Position numbers and translations under genes: made by a program
Notes under the pieces: generated by a model
Told to the model about the DNA's origin: nothing
Seen by the model: only the letters and a program-made list of their open reading frames with translations
The model's database searches: none
In this document: piece by piece, positions 42,375 to 52,084 of the stretch
Numbering within the stretch: position 1 is the first letter of the stretch
How the letters are laid out: every line of letters begins with the position of its first letter
Assembly (NCBI RefSeq): GCF_009707955.1
Contig: NZ_WMDQ01000001.1
Coordinates: forward strand, 496,001-560,000
Length of the DNA: 64,000 bases
DNA from: Flavobacterium sp. LC2016-13
Lineage (GTDB): Bacteria; Bacteroidota; Bacteroidia; Flavobacteriales; Flavobacteriaceae
Direction of reading: 5' to 3'

Positions 42375-45300
42375 TTAAAATTGCAAATTAACTCCTAACA
42401 TGTATGATTTTGCCTGAGGATAATACCCTCTGTCAACACCTTGCACATTATTTGCACCAGCTGTCGTAGGTCCTCCAATTTCAGGATCAAAACCAGTGTA
42501 TTTTGTAATTGTCCATAAATTTTCTCCAGTTACATACAATCTCACTTTTTGCAATGAAATGCTTTCTATCCATTCTTTTGGAAATGAATATCCAAGCTGA
42601 ATTGTTTTAAATCTAAAGAAATCTCCTTTTTGCAACTGAAAATCAGATGGGTTACTAAAGTTTTTGTTTGTGTCTTGTGTAGTAACTCTTGGATAACTGT
42701 TTGTTGATCCCGGTCCTGTCCAACGACCTAAAACTTCTGTTTGATAGTTTGCGTTTGTAATATCAAGTCTTCTTAATCCTTGGTAAATCATGTTTCCACC
42801 TGCACCTTGACCAAAAACTAACATGTCAAATCCTTTGTAGTCTAAGTTTAATGTTAAACCATAAGTGAATTTAGGTAATGAAGTTCCTAAGAAAGTTCTG
42901 TCATTAGATCCAATTACACCATCTCCGTCTAAGTCTTGCCAACGGAAATCTCCCGGTTTAGCATTTGGCTGAATTACTACACCTGCAGCATTTTTATAGT
43001 TGTCTACATCTGCCTGAGTTTGGAAAATACCATTTGTTTTAAATCCGTAGAATGAGTTATAAGCCTGACCTACTTGTGTTCTGTTGATTTCGTAAGCAGT
43101 AGATTGTACTGTTTCGTCTCCAACTACGTAATTAACTCCTTGAGAAATGTAAGTAATCTCATTTTTGATATAAGAGAAGTTTCCATTAACTGAAAGATTT
43201 AATGCTCCAATTTTTTTACGGTATCCTAATTCAATATCAATACCTTTATTTTGCATGTCTGCTAAGTTAGCATACGTATCTCCTGTTGCTCCAACATATC
43301 CAGGAACTGGTACTTTCATCAAGATACCATCTGTTTTTTTGTTGAATAAATCCACACTTAAATTAAAGTCATGAAAAAGTGTAGTTTCAAAACCAATATT
43401 AAGTTGTTTTGTTTCTTCCCATTTTAAATCCGGGTTAGGAATTGCATTTGGACTTTGTCCTGTATTTACTACCCCACCGATAGTATAATTTCTTTGAATT
43501 CCGATAGTTGAAAGATATAAGAAATCAGGAGATGAATCGTTACCAGTTACACCGTAACCTCCTCTAATTTTTAAATTATTAACAACTTCATTTTCTTTCC
43601 AGAAACCTTCTTTAGAAGGTACCCAACCTAAAGATACAGAAGGGAAAGTTCCGTATTTATGATTTGGACCAAAACGAGTAGAACCATCACGACGAAGAAT
43701 ACCAGTAAAAATATATTTCTCTTTGTAATCGTAGTTTAATCTTGAAAATAAAGACTCAACTCTATGCTCTACAGCTTGTGAATTATATGCATTAGCTAGT
43801 TTATCAGCGATTGGAATATCAACATTAAAAGAAGCTTCATCATGTGTAGTTGCCGGAACACCTTGGTAAGTAATATCATTACCAGATGTAATGTTATCTA
43901 CATAAGTTCCTTTTCCTAATAAGATACCAAAATGGTGATCACCAATTTTTTTATCATAATTTAAAGTGTTCTCCCAGTTCCAGCTAAAACTTTTTTGATA
44001 TGATCTGAAAAGTTCATTTTTATTTTTGCTGGTAGCACCATTCAGGTAATAAACCGGAGTAAAGTTATCTGAACCAAAATAAGCTAATTTTGCACCTGCA
44101 GCAGATTTAAATTTTAAACCTGGCAAAAATTCAATTTCAGCAAAAATATTTCCCACAAAATTATCAGCAAAATTATTATTGCCTAATCTTGTTTGTGTAT
44201 ATGCCAATGGGTTTGAAGTTTCCTGAGTAACAATGTTAGAAATTCCGTAGTAATTTCCATTTGCATCTTTAAGTGCGTTTGGATTTGCATAGTCTGGATT
44301 TCCTCCTACTGCACTTGGGCTTACTAACACAGGTGTTAAAGGGTCTAAGTTAACCGCTGACGATAAAGGTCCTCCAAACTCATCATTTGTATTACCAAAA
44401 CCAAGCGTTTTTTCGTTAGAATATCCTAAAGTTTGACCAAGTTTAATATACTTACCAATTTTATGGTTAGAGTTTAAACGGATATTTTTTCTTGTGTAAT
44501 TAGAGATATCACTAGTTACAATACCTTCCTGATCTGAAATACCAAAAGACATGTAGAATGTAGAAGTATCATTACCACCACTAAAACTTAGCTCATGAGA
44601 AGTACGTTGTGCATGATCGTTAAAAATAACATCTTGCCAGTTTGTTCCATTTCCAATACCTGCAGGAACACTAAATCTAGTTGCTGTTCCTCCATTTACG
44701 TTAGCTTCATTTTGAATCGTTACGTATTGTTGAGCATCTAATAAATCTAATTTTTTTGCAGCTTTAGAAGTTCCTGCAAAACCTGTATAGTTTACTGAGA
44801 TTTTACCAGCTTTACCTTTTTTAGTAGTTACAAGAATAACCCCCGCAGCAGCACGAGAACCGTAGATTGCACCAGAAGCACCATCTTTTAATACCTCGAT
44901 AGATTCGATATCAGATTGATTTAGGTAACCAATTCCTCCATTATCTACAATTACACCATCAACTACCCATAAAGGATCGTTGTTGTTTAAAGTAGTAAAA
45001 CCACGAATACGAATTGTAGAAGCAGATCCTGGCTGACCAGCGTTTGCAGCAATAGAAACTCCGGAAACTCTACCTTGTAAAGCTTGCTCTACTCTTGTAA
45101 TTGGTAAACTTTCTAAATCTTTTGCTTTAACACTAGAAATTGATCCTGTTACGACACTTTTCTTTTGTGTACCGTATCCTACTACTACAACCTCATTTAA
45201 GTTTTGAGATTCCGGACGTAATTTAATATCAAGTTTAGTTCTTCCGTTTACAGCTTCCTGTACTGTAACATAACCTACAAAACTAACTGTCAATGTTCCA

Positions 45301-45503
45301 TTAGTAGGAACGCTAATTTGGAATTTACCATCAAAGTCAGAAGCAGTTGCTTTGTTTGTTCCTTTTACTAAGATAGTTGCCCCTGGGACGGGTAATCCAC
45401 TTTCATCATTAATAGTTCCACTTACCGTAACATCCTGCGCCATTGCGATAACTGAAAACAATAGAGATGAAATACAAAAAATAAGTAATTTTGTTAATTT
45501 CAT
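42375..45503 (-). CDS. susC: SusC/RagA family TonB-linked outer-membrane transporter
   Basis: 1042 residues. Signal peptide, then a carboxypeptidase-D-like regulatory domain (VSGTINDESGLPVPGATILVKG), a TonB box-like stretch before the plug (VVVGYGTQKKSVVTGSISSV), the plug (IRIRGFTTLNNNDPLWVVDGVIVD) and a 22-strand barrel ending MLGVNLQF. Imports oligosaccharides released outside the cell with the SusD lid. First gene of the polysaccharide operon; an 18-bp direct repeat lies 80-130 bp upstream. Confidence 0.96.
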   Translation of the reverse strand: MKLTKLLIFCISSLLFSVIAMAQDVTVSGTINDESGLPVPGATILVKGTNKATASDFDGKFQISVPTNGTLTVSFVGYVTVQEAVNGRTKLDIKLRPESQNLNEVVVVGYGTQKKSVVTGSISSVKAKDLESLPITRVEQALQGRVSGVSIAANAGQPGSASTIRIRGFTTLNNNDPLWVVDGVIVDNGGIGYLNQSDIESIEVLKDGASGAIYGSRAAAGVILVTTKKGKAGKISVNYTGFAGTSKAAKKLDLLDAQQYVTIQNEANVNGGTATRFSVPAGIGNGTNWQDVIFNDHAQRTSHELSFSGGNDTSTFYMSFGISDQEGIVTSDISNYTRKNIRLNSNHKIGKYIKLGQTLGYSNEKTLGFGNTNDEFGGPLSSAVNLDPLTPVLVSPSAVGGNPDYANPNALKDANGNYYGISNIVTQETSNPLAYTQTRLGNNNFADNFVGNIFAEIEFLPGLKFKSAAGAKLAYFGSDNFTPVYYLNGATSKNKNELFRSYQKSFSWNWENTLNYDKKIGDHHFGILLGKGTYVDNITSGNDITYQGVPATTHDEASFNVDIPIADKLANAYNSQAVEHRVESLFSRLNYDYKEKYIFTGILRRDGSTRFGPNHKYGTFPSVSLGWVPSKEGFWKENEVVNNLKIRGGYGVTGNDSSPDFLYLSTIGIQRNYTIGGVVNTGQSPNAIPNPDLKWEETKQLNIGFETTLFHDFNLSVDLFNKKTDGILMKVPVPGYVGATGDTYANLADMQNKGIDIELGYRKKIGALNLSVNGNFSYIKNEITYISQGVNYVVGDETVQSTAYEINRTQVGQAYNSFYGFKTNGIFQTQADVDNYKNAAGVVIQPNAKPGDFRWQDLDGDGVIGSNDRTFLGTSLPKFTYGLTLNLDYKGFDMLVFGQGAGGNMIYQGLRRLDITNANYQTEVLGRWTGPGSTNSYPRVTTQDTNKNFSNPSDFQLQKGDFFRFKTIQLGYSFPKEWIESISLQKVRLYVTGENLWTITKYTGFDPEIGGPTTAGANNVQGVDRGYYPQAKSYMLGVNLQF

Positions 45504-45847
45504 TTTTCTAAAAATTTTGGTTAATTAATTAGTAATTCGATGCAATAATAAAGTTAAATTTTTACTATTTATAATTAAATTTCATTACAAAAACACATCA
45601 AACTAAATTTTAATACATTACAAAAACACATCATTTTTTTTATAAATATTTGATTTTTAAATAAATAAGTAAAAATTATTAGATGTTATTAAAATGTTAA
45701 TTATAAAAATAAACACTACATTTATGAAAAATCAATTATTTTCGCTTTTATTCAAAAATATGTTGCAAAATCCCTGATACACAACTGCGAAATCTAATTT
45801 TAAATCAATATATAAAACATTACTCATAAAAATAGATACTAAAAATT
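45504..45847. other. Divergent control region between susC and its regulator
   Basis: 344 bp, very AT-rich, no ORF. For susC (minus strand) the best -7 element is TATTATTG at 45543-45550, one mismatch from TAnnTTTG, with no recognisable -33 element, as expected of an activator-dependent promoter. Two perfect 18-bp direct repeats lie just upstream. Toward the regulator (plus strand) I see only AATATTTG near 45645-45652, again one mismatch. Confidence 0.6.
45583..45633. repeat. 18-bp direct repeat upstream of susC (candidate operator)
   Basis: CATTACAAAAACACATCA occurs twice without mismatch, at 45583-45600 and 45616-45633, with a period of 33 bp (about three helical turns). The centres lie roughly 54 and 87 bp before the predicted susC start. 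Confidence 0.8.
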
Positions 45848-48727
45848 ATGAAATTCATAAATTCATTATTAATAACAATAGTAGTTTTTATCTTACATAA
45901 TCAGATTTTTGCGCAAGTAAAAAGCATCGGTTTACCTGATGTAAAGAACTATAAAAGGACAGAATATAAAGGTGGGACTCAAAATTGGAATATTGATCAG
46001 GATAAAAAAGGAAATATCTACTTTGCAAACAACAGTGGATTAATTCAGTTTGACGGTTCTACCTGGCATAAATATTCCCTACCAAACGGAACTGCAATAC
46101 GAAGTTTAAAAATCGATTCTACGGGAAAAATATTTGTGGGAGGAAATGATGAATTTGGTTATTTTGAAAGTAACGAAAAAGGTGTTCTAAAATATTACTC
46201 TCTTTCTAAATTAATCGATAAAAAAGCCAATAAAAATATCAATCTAATCTGGAGGATACATATATATAAAGGAGAGATCATTTTTCAGTCTTTTACTAAG
46301 GTGTTTTTCTACAAAAACAATAAACTGCGATTTATAGATGCTCCCAATAAATTTCAATTTTCTTTTCTTGTAAATAAGAAGCTTTATTTTCAAGATAAAG
46401 TTTTAGGAATTTTAGAATACAAAAACGGAAAATTAATTCCGCTTAAAGGCTCAACGGTTTTTAATGATAAAGAAATCTGGTCTGTATTTCCTTTACCAAA
46501 TAACCGATTACTTTTAGCAACATTAGAAAAAGGGCTTTTTGTTACTGATGGAAATTCTGTAAAACCATGGGAAACGGAAGCCAATGACTTCATCAAAAAA
46601 AATACATCATTAGGAGGATCTATTATTAAAAATAAATTCATCGTCCTTAATTCTGTCCTAAACGGTTTTATAGTTTGCGATTTAAACGGAAAAATAATTC
46701 AGCATTTAAATCGCCAAAAAGGGCTTCAGAATAATACCATTTTAACTTCATTTGTTGACAATAAGAATAATCTTTGGTTGGGATTGGATAACGGAATCAC
46801 GTTTGTAAATGAGAATTCGCCTTTTACTTTTTTCGATTACAGTTATAATATCGGAACGGTTTATTCTTCAATAGTATATAATGGAAATTTATATGTTGCT
46901 ACAAATCAGGGGTTATTTTATCATCCATGGACAAAACCTTTTAAAGACGAACCTTTTACCCGGGTTGAAGGTACAATTGCGCAGGCATGGAACGTTCAGG
47001 TAATCAACAACACATTATTATGCGCCAGTAATAGTGGTGCATTAGTTATTAATCAAAACAAGGTTTCGAAAGTATTAGATACAAAAGGATATTTTGGATT
47101 TAAAGCTATTCCTAATCATGAAAATTATATTATCGGAGAAAGCTATAATGGATTTTCAATTTTCAAGAAAAGTCCGAATGGAATAGAATATGTTAATCAG
47201 GTTGAAGGATTTGATCAAACAACAAATACATTTGAAATAGAACTGGATGAAAACTATTTATGGTTAAAAAAGGATCCTTATTTATATCAAATGGTACTTT
47301 CTGATGATCTCAAAAGATTTGATTACATAAAAAAACATACTCAGATTTCAACAGAATACAAAGGCATTGAAAGCATACAGTTCTTAAATAAGAAAATATA
47401 TTTTCAGGTAAAAAATCATTTTTACAGGTTTTCCAAAGAGCAGGAATCATTTTTTGAGGATAAAAAAATCTCTCAATTATTTAAAGACATCCCTCCTATA
47501 AATACTTTAATTGAGGATTCTCGCGGAAATCTTTGGTATTCTTATAATGAATCATTAGGTGTATTAACGAAAACCAAAAACGGGCAATTCATAAAAAAAC
47601 AAGCTCCATTTTCAAATCTTACAGGAAACTTGGTAAACAATTATATTTCTGTAAATACAGTAGATCCTGATGATATTTTTATTGGTTTAACTGATGGTTT
47701 AACACATTATGATTCGCAAATCCCGAATACATTTATAACTAAGCCAAAAGCGTTTATTGAAAGCTTCTCTTCTCCTGAAGATACAATTTTGATTGGTAAT
47801 TTGAACAAAACAGAAATAGAGTTCGATTTGCCTTACAGTTCAAATCACGTAAAATTTACTTTTTCATCTCCAACCTATGAAAATCAGGAAAATCTGCTTT
47901 ACTCTTATAAATTAGAACCTTTTGATGATAATTGGAGAAATTGGTCGACTGTTGCTATAAAAGAATACACCAATTTAAGAGAAGGCAATTATAGAATGAA
48001 AATAAGGGCTAAAAATAGTTATGGAGTGATATCTGATGTTAGCGAGGTAAATTTTACTATTTCGCCTCCATGGTATCGACATTTTCTGGCGTATCTATTT
48101 TATTTTATTCTTGTTTTGGGAGGAATTTATACGATTTCGAGCAGAATTCAGTCAAAAATCAGAAAGAATAAATATTACGAAACAATAGAACAACGCAGGT
48201 TATATCTTGAGAAAGAGTCTAAAATAAGACATGAACAACATGAACTTGAGAAAGAAATTGAAAAACTTAAAAGCGATAAACTTCAGATAAAAATTCTCGC
48301 AAAAGACAAAGAGTTGGTAAACAATTCTCTTCAGGTTGTAAAGAAAAATAAAGTATTAAATGGAATCATTCATAAACTAAAAGATATTGATACTAATATA
48401 TTAGATGACTCTACCAAATTTGAATTCAACAAGTTACACAAAAGTATTGTAAAGGAAGTTAACACAGACAAAAGCTGGAAAGACTTAGAGAAACACATCA
48501 AAAATGTGCATTTTGAGTTCTTAAAACGATTAAAAGAAAAATACCCAACTATTTCTCCTCGTGAACTCGATTTGTCGACTTATTTATTGATGAATATGTC
48601 TACTAAAGAAATAGCCGAAATCATGAATATTTCCAGCGGAGGCGTTGAACTTGCCAGATACCGCTTAAGAAAAAAACTGGACCTAAATAAAAAAGAAAAC
48701 CTAATTGGATTTTTAATGAGTATTTAA
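45848..48727 (+). CDS. Beta-propeller/Y_Y_Y sensor with LuxR-type HTH (polysaccharide locus regulator)
   Basis: 959 residues. Signal peptide, then a periplasmic propeller of two-component-regulator repeats (about 25-610; IDQDKKGNIYFANNSGLIQF, LEDSRGNLWYSYN-like units), a Y_Y_Y domain (YSYKLEPFDDNWRNWSTVAIKEYTNLREGNYRMKI, about 680-740), a membrane helix near 755-775, a coiled coil (residues 785-850) and a C-terminal LuxR-type HTH (SPRELDLSTYLLMNMSTKEIAEIMNISSGGVELARYRLRKKL; key STKEIAEIMNIS). There is no kinase or receiver domain, unlike hybrid two-component PUL regulators. Probably binds a beta-glucan oligosaccharide and activates susC directly from the membrane. Confidence 0.88.
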   Translation: MKFINSLLITIVVFILHNQIFAQVKSIGLPDVKNYKRTEYKGGTQNWNIDQDKKGNIYFANNSGLIQFDGSTWHKYSLPNGTAIRSLKIDSTGKIFVGGNDEFGYFESNEKGVLKYYSLSKLIDKKANKNINLIWRIHIYKGEIIFQSFTKVFFYKNNKLRFIDAPNKFQFSFLVNKKLYFQDKVLGILEYKNGKLIPLKGSTVFNDKEIWSVFPLPNNRLLLATLEKGLFVTDGNSVKPWETEANDFIKKNTSLGGSIIKNKFIVLNSVLNGFIVCDLNGKIIQHLNRQKGLQNNTILTSFVDNKNNLWLGLDNGITFVNENSPFTFFDYSYNIGTVYSSIVYNGNLYVATNQGLFYHPWTKPFKDEPFTRVEGTIAQAWNVQVINNTLLCASNSGALVINQNKVSKVLDTKGYFGFKAIPNHENYIIGESYNGFSIFKKSPNGIEYVNQVEGFDQTTNTFEIELDENYLWLKKDPYLYQMVLSDDLKRFDYIKKHTQISTEYKGIESIQFLNKKIYFQVKNHFYRFSKEQESFFEDKKISQLFKDIPPINTLIEDSRGNLWYSYNESLGVLTKTKNGQFIKKQAPFSNLTGNLVNNYISVNTVDPDDIFIGLTDGLTHYDSQIPNTFITKPKAFIESFSSPEDTILIGNLNKTEIEFDLPYSSNHVKFTFSSPTYENQENLLYSYKLEPFDDNWRNWSTVAIKEYTNLREGNYRMKIRAKNSYGVISDVSEVNFTISPPWYRHFLAYLFYFILVLGGIYTISSRIQSKIRKNKYYETIEQRRLYLEKESKIRHEQHELEKEIEKLKSDKLQIKILAKDKELVNNSLQVVKKNKVLNGIIHKLKDIDTNILDDSTKFEFNKLHKSIVKEVNTDKSWKDLEKHIKNVHFEFLKRLKEKYPTISPRELDLSTYLLMNMSTKEIAEIMNISSGGVELARYRLRKKLDLNKKENLIGFLMSI

Positions 48728-48734
48728 CCAAACG

Positions 48735-48770
48735 AAAAAAGCCATTCGCAAAACAACGAATGGCTTTTTT
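48735..48770. terminator. Bidirectional terminator
   Basis: Perfect 14-bp arms AAAAAAGCCATTCG (48735-48748) and CGAATGGCTTTTTT (48757-48770), between the convergent regulator and murF. Confidence 0.9.
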
Positions 48771-48785
48771 TATGATTTATAAAGA

Positions 48786-50069
48786 TTAAATGTAATCGAG
48801 ACTTCTCTCTAATGCCATTCCTCTTGAACCTTTAATTAGAATTGTATTATTGTCGAATGTTTTCGTTTTAAGAAACGCTGCAAAAGCATCAAAAGTTTCA
48901 AAAAACAAAACATTTTCATTCGAAACTTTATGTTCATAAAATGCTTTTCCAATCAAATAACAAACTGACTTATATTGATTTAATACTGAATCAACAATGA
49001 TTTTATGCTCAGACTGACTTTCATCTCCTAACTCAAACATATCACCTAGAATCATTACTTTATTGCTATTGTCTAATTGTATGAAATTAGCAATTGCAAC
49101 AGCCATACTACTCGGATTAGCATTATAAGCATCCAAAATAATTTGATTCGTTCCTTTGTTTAAAAGTTGTGATCTGTTATTATCCGGAACATAACTCTCT
49201 ATTGCTGATTTTATGTCATTGTTAGCAACTTTAAAATAAATTCCCATAGCAACAGCCACATTGATGTTATTCGCATTATATAGTCCAATTAAGTTAGACT
49301 TTACAGCGAAATCTTCATATACAATACTAACAAAAGGATTGGCTTCAATATTGCTTATTTTTATATCGGCCTGCTCTTTTTCAATTCCGAAGGTAAATGA
49401 ATTTATAGATTTTGATTTTTCAATCTGAATTGGATCTTCAAGATTTACAAAGACTGTTTTGTCGTTTTTAGACAGATATTGATACATCTCACTTTTGCCT
49501 TCAATCACACCTTGAACACCTCCAAAACCTTCTAAGTGTGCTTTTCCAAAATTGGTAATATAACCATAATCCGGTTGTGCAATTTCACATAAAAATTCAA
49601 TTTCTTTTTTATGATTAGCACCCATTTCAACAATTCCAATTTGAGTATCTTTTGTAAAAGACAATAATGTCAACGGAACTCCAATATGATTATTCAAATT
49701 TCCAACGGTAGCTTTTGTGGTAAACTTTTTCGCTAAAACAACATTAATAAGTTCTTTGGTTGTTGTCTTTCCATTACTTCCTGTCAGGGCAATAATAGGC
49801 AATTTTAAATAAGCTCTATGAAATTTAGCTAATTCCTGAAGCGTTTCTAAGCTATTTTCAACAAGAATGGTTCTGTTGTCTATAAAGTAAGATTCATTGT
49901 CTATAACAACAAATAAAGCACCTAAATCTAATGCTTGTTCAGCAAAAGTATTGGCATCAAACTTTTCTCCTTTAATGGCAAAAAAAATGGAATCTTTTTC
50001 AATTTTTCTCGTATCAATTGAAACAGATTTACATTGCAAAAACAAATTATGAATGTCCTGAATATTCAT
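48786..50069 (-). CDS. murF: UDP-N-acetylmuramoyl-tripeptide--D-alanyl-D-alanine ligase
   Basis: Cytoplasmic ATP-dependent ligase that adds D-Ala-D-Ala to the peptidoglycan precursor. 427 residues, normal for Bacteroidota. The N-terminal uridine-binding domain includes SVSIDTRKIEKDSIFFAIKGEKFD, the ATP-binding motif is LTGSNGKTTTKEL, and the middle domain has EMGANHKKEIEFL. The C-terminal domain has ILDAYNANPSSM and LILGDMFELG. It follows gldJ on the same strand after a terminator-like hairpin. Confidence 0.96.
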   Translation of the reverse strand: MNIQDIHNLFLQCKSVSIDTRKIEKDSIFFAIKGEKFDANTFAEQALDLGALFVVIDNESYFIDNRTILVENSLETLQELAKFHRAYLKLPIIALTGSNGKTTTKELINVVLAKKFTTKATVGNLNNHIGVPLTLLSFTKDTQIGIVEMGANHKKEIEFLCEIAQPDYGYITNFGKAHLEGFGGVQGVIEGKSEMYQYLSKNDKTVFVNLEDPIQIEKSKSINSFTFGIEKEQADIKISNIEANPFVSIVYEDFAVKSNLIGLYNANNINVAVAMGIYFKVANNDIKSAIESYVPDNNRSQLLNKGTNQIILDAYNANPSSMAVAIANFIQLDNSNKVMILGDMFELGDESQSEHKIIVDSVLNQYKSVCYLIGKAFYEHKVSNENVLFFETFDAFAAFLKTKTFDNNTILIKGSRGMALERSLDYI

Positions 50070-50117
50070 TTACAAATTTTTTTATTATGATAAAAATAGA
50101 AAAAAAAGAATAAAAAA

Positions 50118-50161
50118 ATTCCAAATTCCATACTGAATATTCAGCTTTTGGAATTTGGAAT
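50118..50161 (-). terminator. Terminator of gldJ (ATTCCAAATTCC repeat type)
   Basis: Perfect 13-bp arms ATTCCAAATTCCA (50118-50130) and TGGAATTTGGAAT (50149-50161); the loop holds a second palindrome CTGAATATTCAG. Lies just after the gldJ stop. Confidence 0.75.
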
Positions 50162-50185
50162 CTTTTTATTGAAATTTTCTAAAAC

Positions 50186-51877
50186 CTAGTTTCTAGGCGA
50201 TTTTCTTCTTTCAGCTTTAGAACCTACTCTAGACATAGCACATCTAAATCCGATGTAATCTGTTGCCATATCCTGAGGGAAATATCTTCTTTGAGCCGGA
50301 TCTAACCAATATGCTCTGTCTCTCCAAGAACCACCTTTGTAAACTCTAACTTTATCATCGATTAAAGTAGTACGTTTACTAGAGTTGTCATATTTTCTAG
50401 TCATCTTACCTAAACTATCAGTAGTGATGTTATGTTTAGGAGAGTTGTACATAGTCTGATCTGCTTTTGTTCCAGATTCAGAATCTCCAAAGTCAAAATA
50501 TTTAGATGATTGTTTATCACCATCTCTATAGTTGATGTTGTCGCTTGTACTGAAATTTGTTCTTAAATATGTTTCATTTTCGTCAACTGGTACTTGAGCA
50601 ATTTCTCCTGGAAGGTTTCTTGCAACAACTTTACCGTTACTTAAAGTATCATATTTGATATTGTCTTTAGTGATAATTTCAAGTTTACCGTCTTTACCAA
50701 TTTTGTTTTTAGCATATTGATTTCCTCTATAGTAGTTAAAATCATTAGCTTCATTATCAATAATAGGTCTGTAAACGTCAGCTACCCATTCTGCAACGTT
50801 ACCTGCCATATCGTATAATCCGAAATCATTTGCAGCGTAACTTTTTACTTGATTTGTAATATCAGCTCCATCATCAGACCAACCAGCAATTCCACCGTAA
50901 TCACCGTTACCTTGCTTAAAGTTAGCCAATTGATCTCCTTTATTTTTACGCTTAGCTGAACGAGTATAATCTCCAGACCAAGGGTATTTCTTTTGTCCTT
51001 TATATATATTGTATTCTCTTTGTCCAACATCAGCAGCAGCAGCGTACTCCCATTCTGCTTCAGTAGGAAGTCTGTATTCTGGCAAGATAACTCCAGAAGA
51101 ACGTTGTGCGTACACATTTTTCTCTTCTGCAACTGTACCATCTTTACCTTTTTTAGGTCTTCTTCCGTTTGGATTTTTCTTTAATACAATTTCTTCATTA
51201 CCACCATAAGTAGTAGATGGAGAAGCTAAGTAAGCCTCAGTATTAAATAAACTTTCAGCACTAACATCAGATGTTTTAGCACCTTTTTTAAGGTATCCGT
51301 CTTTTTCTAAAACAGCTTCGTTTACACGGTCTGTTCTCCATTTACTAAATTCAACAGCTTGAATCCAATTAACACCAACTACAGGATAGTTAGCATAAGA
51401 AGGGTGTCTTAAATAATTATTAGTCATCGTTTCGTTATATCCTAAACGATTTCTCCATACCAAAGTATCAGGAGATGCTCCTTCATAAATATTTTTGTAA
51501 TTTTCTTCTGTTGGAGGGAAAACTTTTTTAAGCCATTCCAGGTACTCTAAGTACATACCATTCGTAACTTCAGTTTCATCCATGTAGAATGATTGAACGT
51601 GTTGTTGAGTCGGCGTGTTATTCCAATCATGCATAACATCATCCTGTACTTTACCCATAGTAAATGTACCTCCTTCAACAAAAACTAAACCAGGACCAGC
51701 CTGTTGTTTTTTCCCTGCATTTCTAGCAGAAGTTCCATTCTGACTATCTACATCCCAACCTGTTGCTCTAGAAGCGTGGCTTGAACTCGATTTTTTGCTA
51801 CAACTAGCCGTGCCCAACATCAATACCATTGACATCATTAATTGCAAGACTACAATTTTGTTTACTTTCATACTCAT
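50186..51877 (-). CDS. gldJ: Gliding motility lipoprotein GldJ
   Basis: 563 residues with a lipoprotein signal (MVLMLGTASCSKK). The body is a formylglycine-generating-enzyme/sulfatase-modifying fold: GPGLVFVEGGTFTMG, YMDETEVTNGMYLEYLEW, YRLPTEAEWEYAAAA, and WRDRAYWLDPAQRRYF with FRCAMSRVG at the end. GldJ is needed for gliding and stabilises GldK and the T9SS machinery. Divergent from porU and porV, as in F. johnsoniae. Two in-frame ATGs open it (M1 and M3); either is possible. Confidence 0.95.
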   Translation of the reverse strand: MSMKVNKIVVLQLMMSMVLMLGTASCSKKSSSSHASRATGWDVDSQNGTSARNAGKKQQAGPGLVFVEGGTFTMGKVQDDVMHDWNNTPTQQHVQSFYMDETEVTNGMYLEYLEWLKKVFPPTEENYKNIYEGASPDTLVWRNRLGYNETMTNNYLRHPSYANYPVVGVNWIQAVEFSKWRTDRVNEAVLEKDGYLKKGAKTSDVSAESLFNTEAYLASPSTTYGGNEEIVLKKNPNGRRPKKGKDGTVAEEKNVYAQRSSGVILPEYRLPTEAEWEYAAAADVGQREYNIYKGQKKYPWSGDYTRSAKRKNKGDQLANFKQGNGDYGGIAGWSDDGADITNQVKSYAANDFGLYDMAGNVAEWVADVYRPIIDNEANDFNYYRGNQYAKNKIGKDGKLEIITKDNIKYDTLSNGKVVARNLPGEIAQVPVDENETYLRTNFSTSDNINYRDGDKQSSKYFDFGDSESGTKADQTMYNSPKHNITTDSLGKMTRKYDNSSKRTTLIDDKVRVYKGGSWRDRAYWLDPAQRRYFPQDMATDYIGFRCAMSRVGSKAERRKSPRN

Positions 51878-51993
51878 TCTTAGGTGATAAATTTAGGTGC
51901 TGCAATATAATAATTAACATTTAATTAGCAACATCTGTTCTAATAATTTTATTTAGCTGTTTTTTACCAGAAAATAACCTATAGTTACGAACG

Positions 51994-52001
51994 CAAAAAT
52001 A
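51994..52001 (-). promoter_or_regulatory. -7 promoter element of gldJ
   Basis: TATTTTTG on the minus strand, exact match to TAnnTTTG, 117 bp before the gldJ ATG. For porU the nearest candidate is TATATTTT at 52034-52041, one mismatch. Confidence 0.5.
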
Positions 52002-52084
52002 TACTTTTTATTATTTACTATAACATGAAATACTATATTTTTACTTACTAAAATAATTTAATTTTAATTTCGTTTTTTCATCCT

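Noticed and set aside
45583..45633. Possible minimal CRISPR array
   Set aside because: Only two repeats of 18 bp, no palindromic repeat character, 15-bp spacing and no cas genes; an operator pair is more likely.
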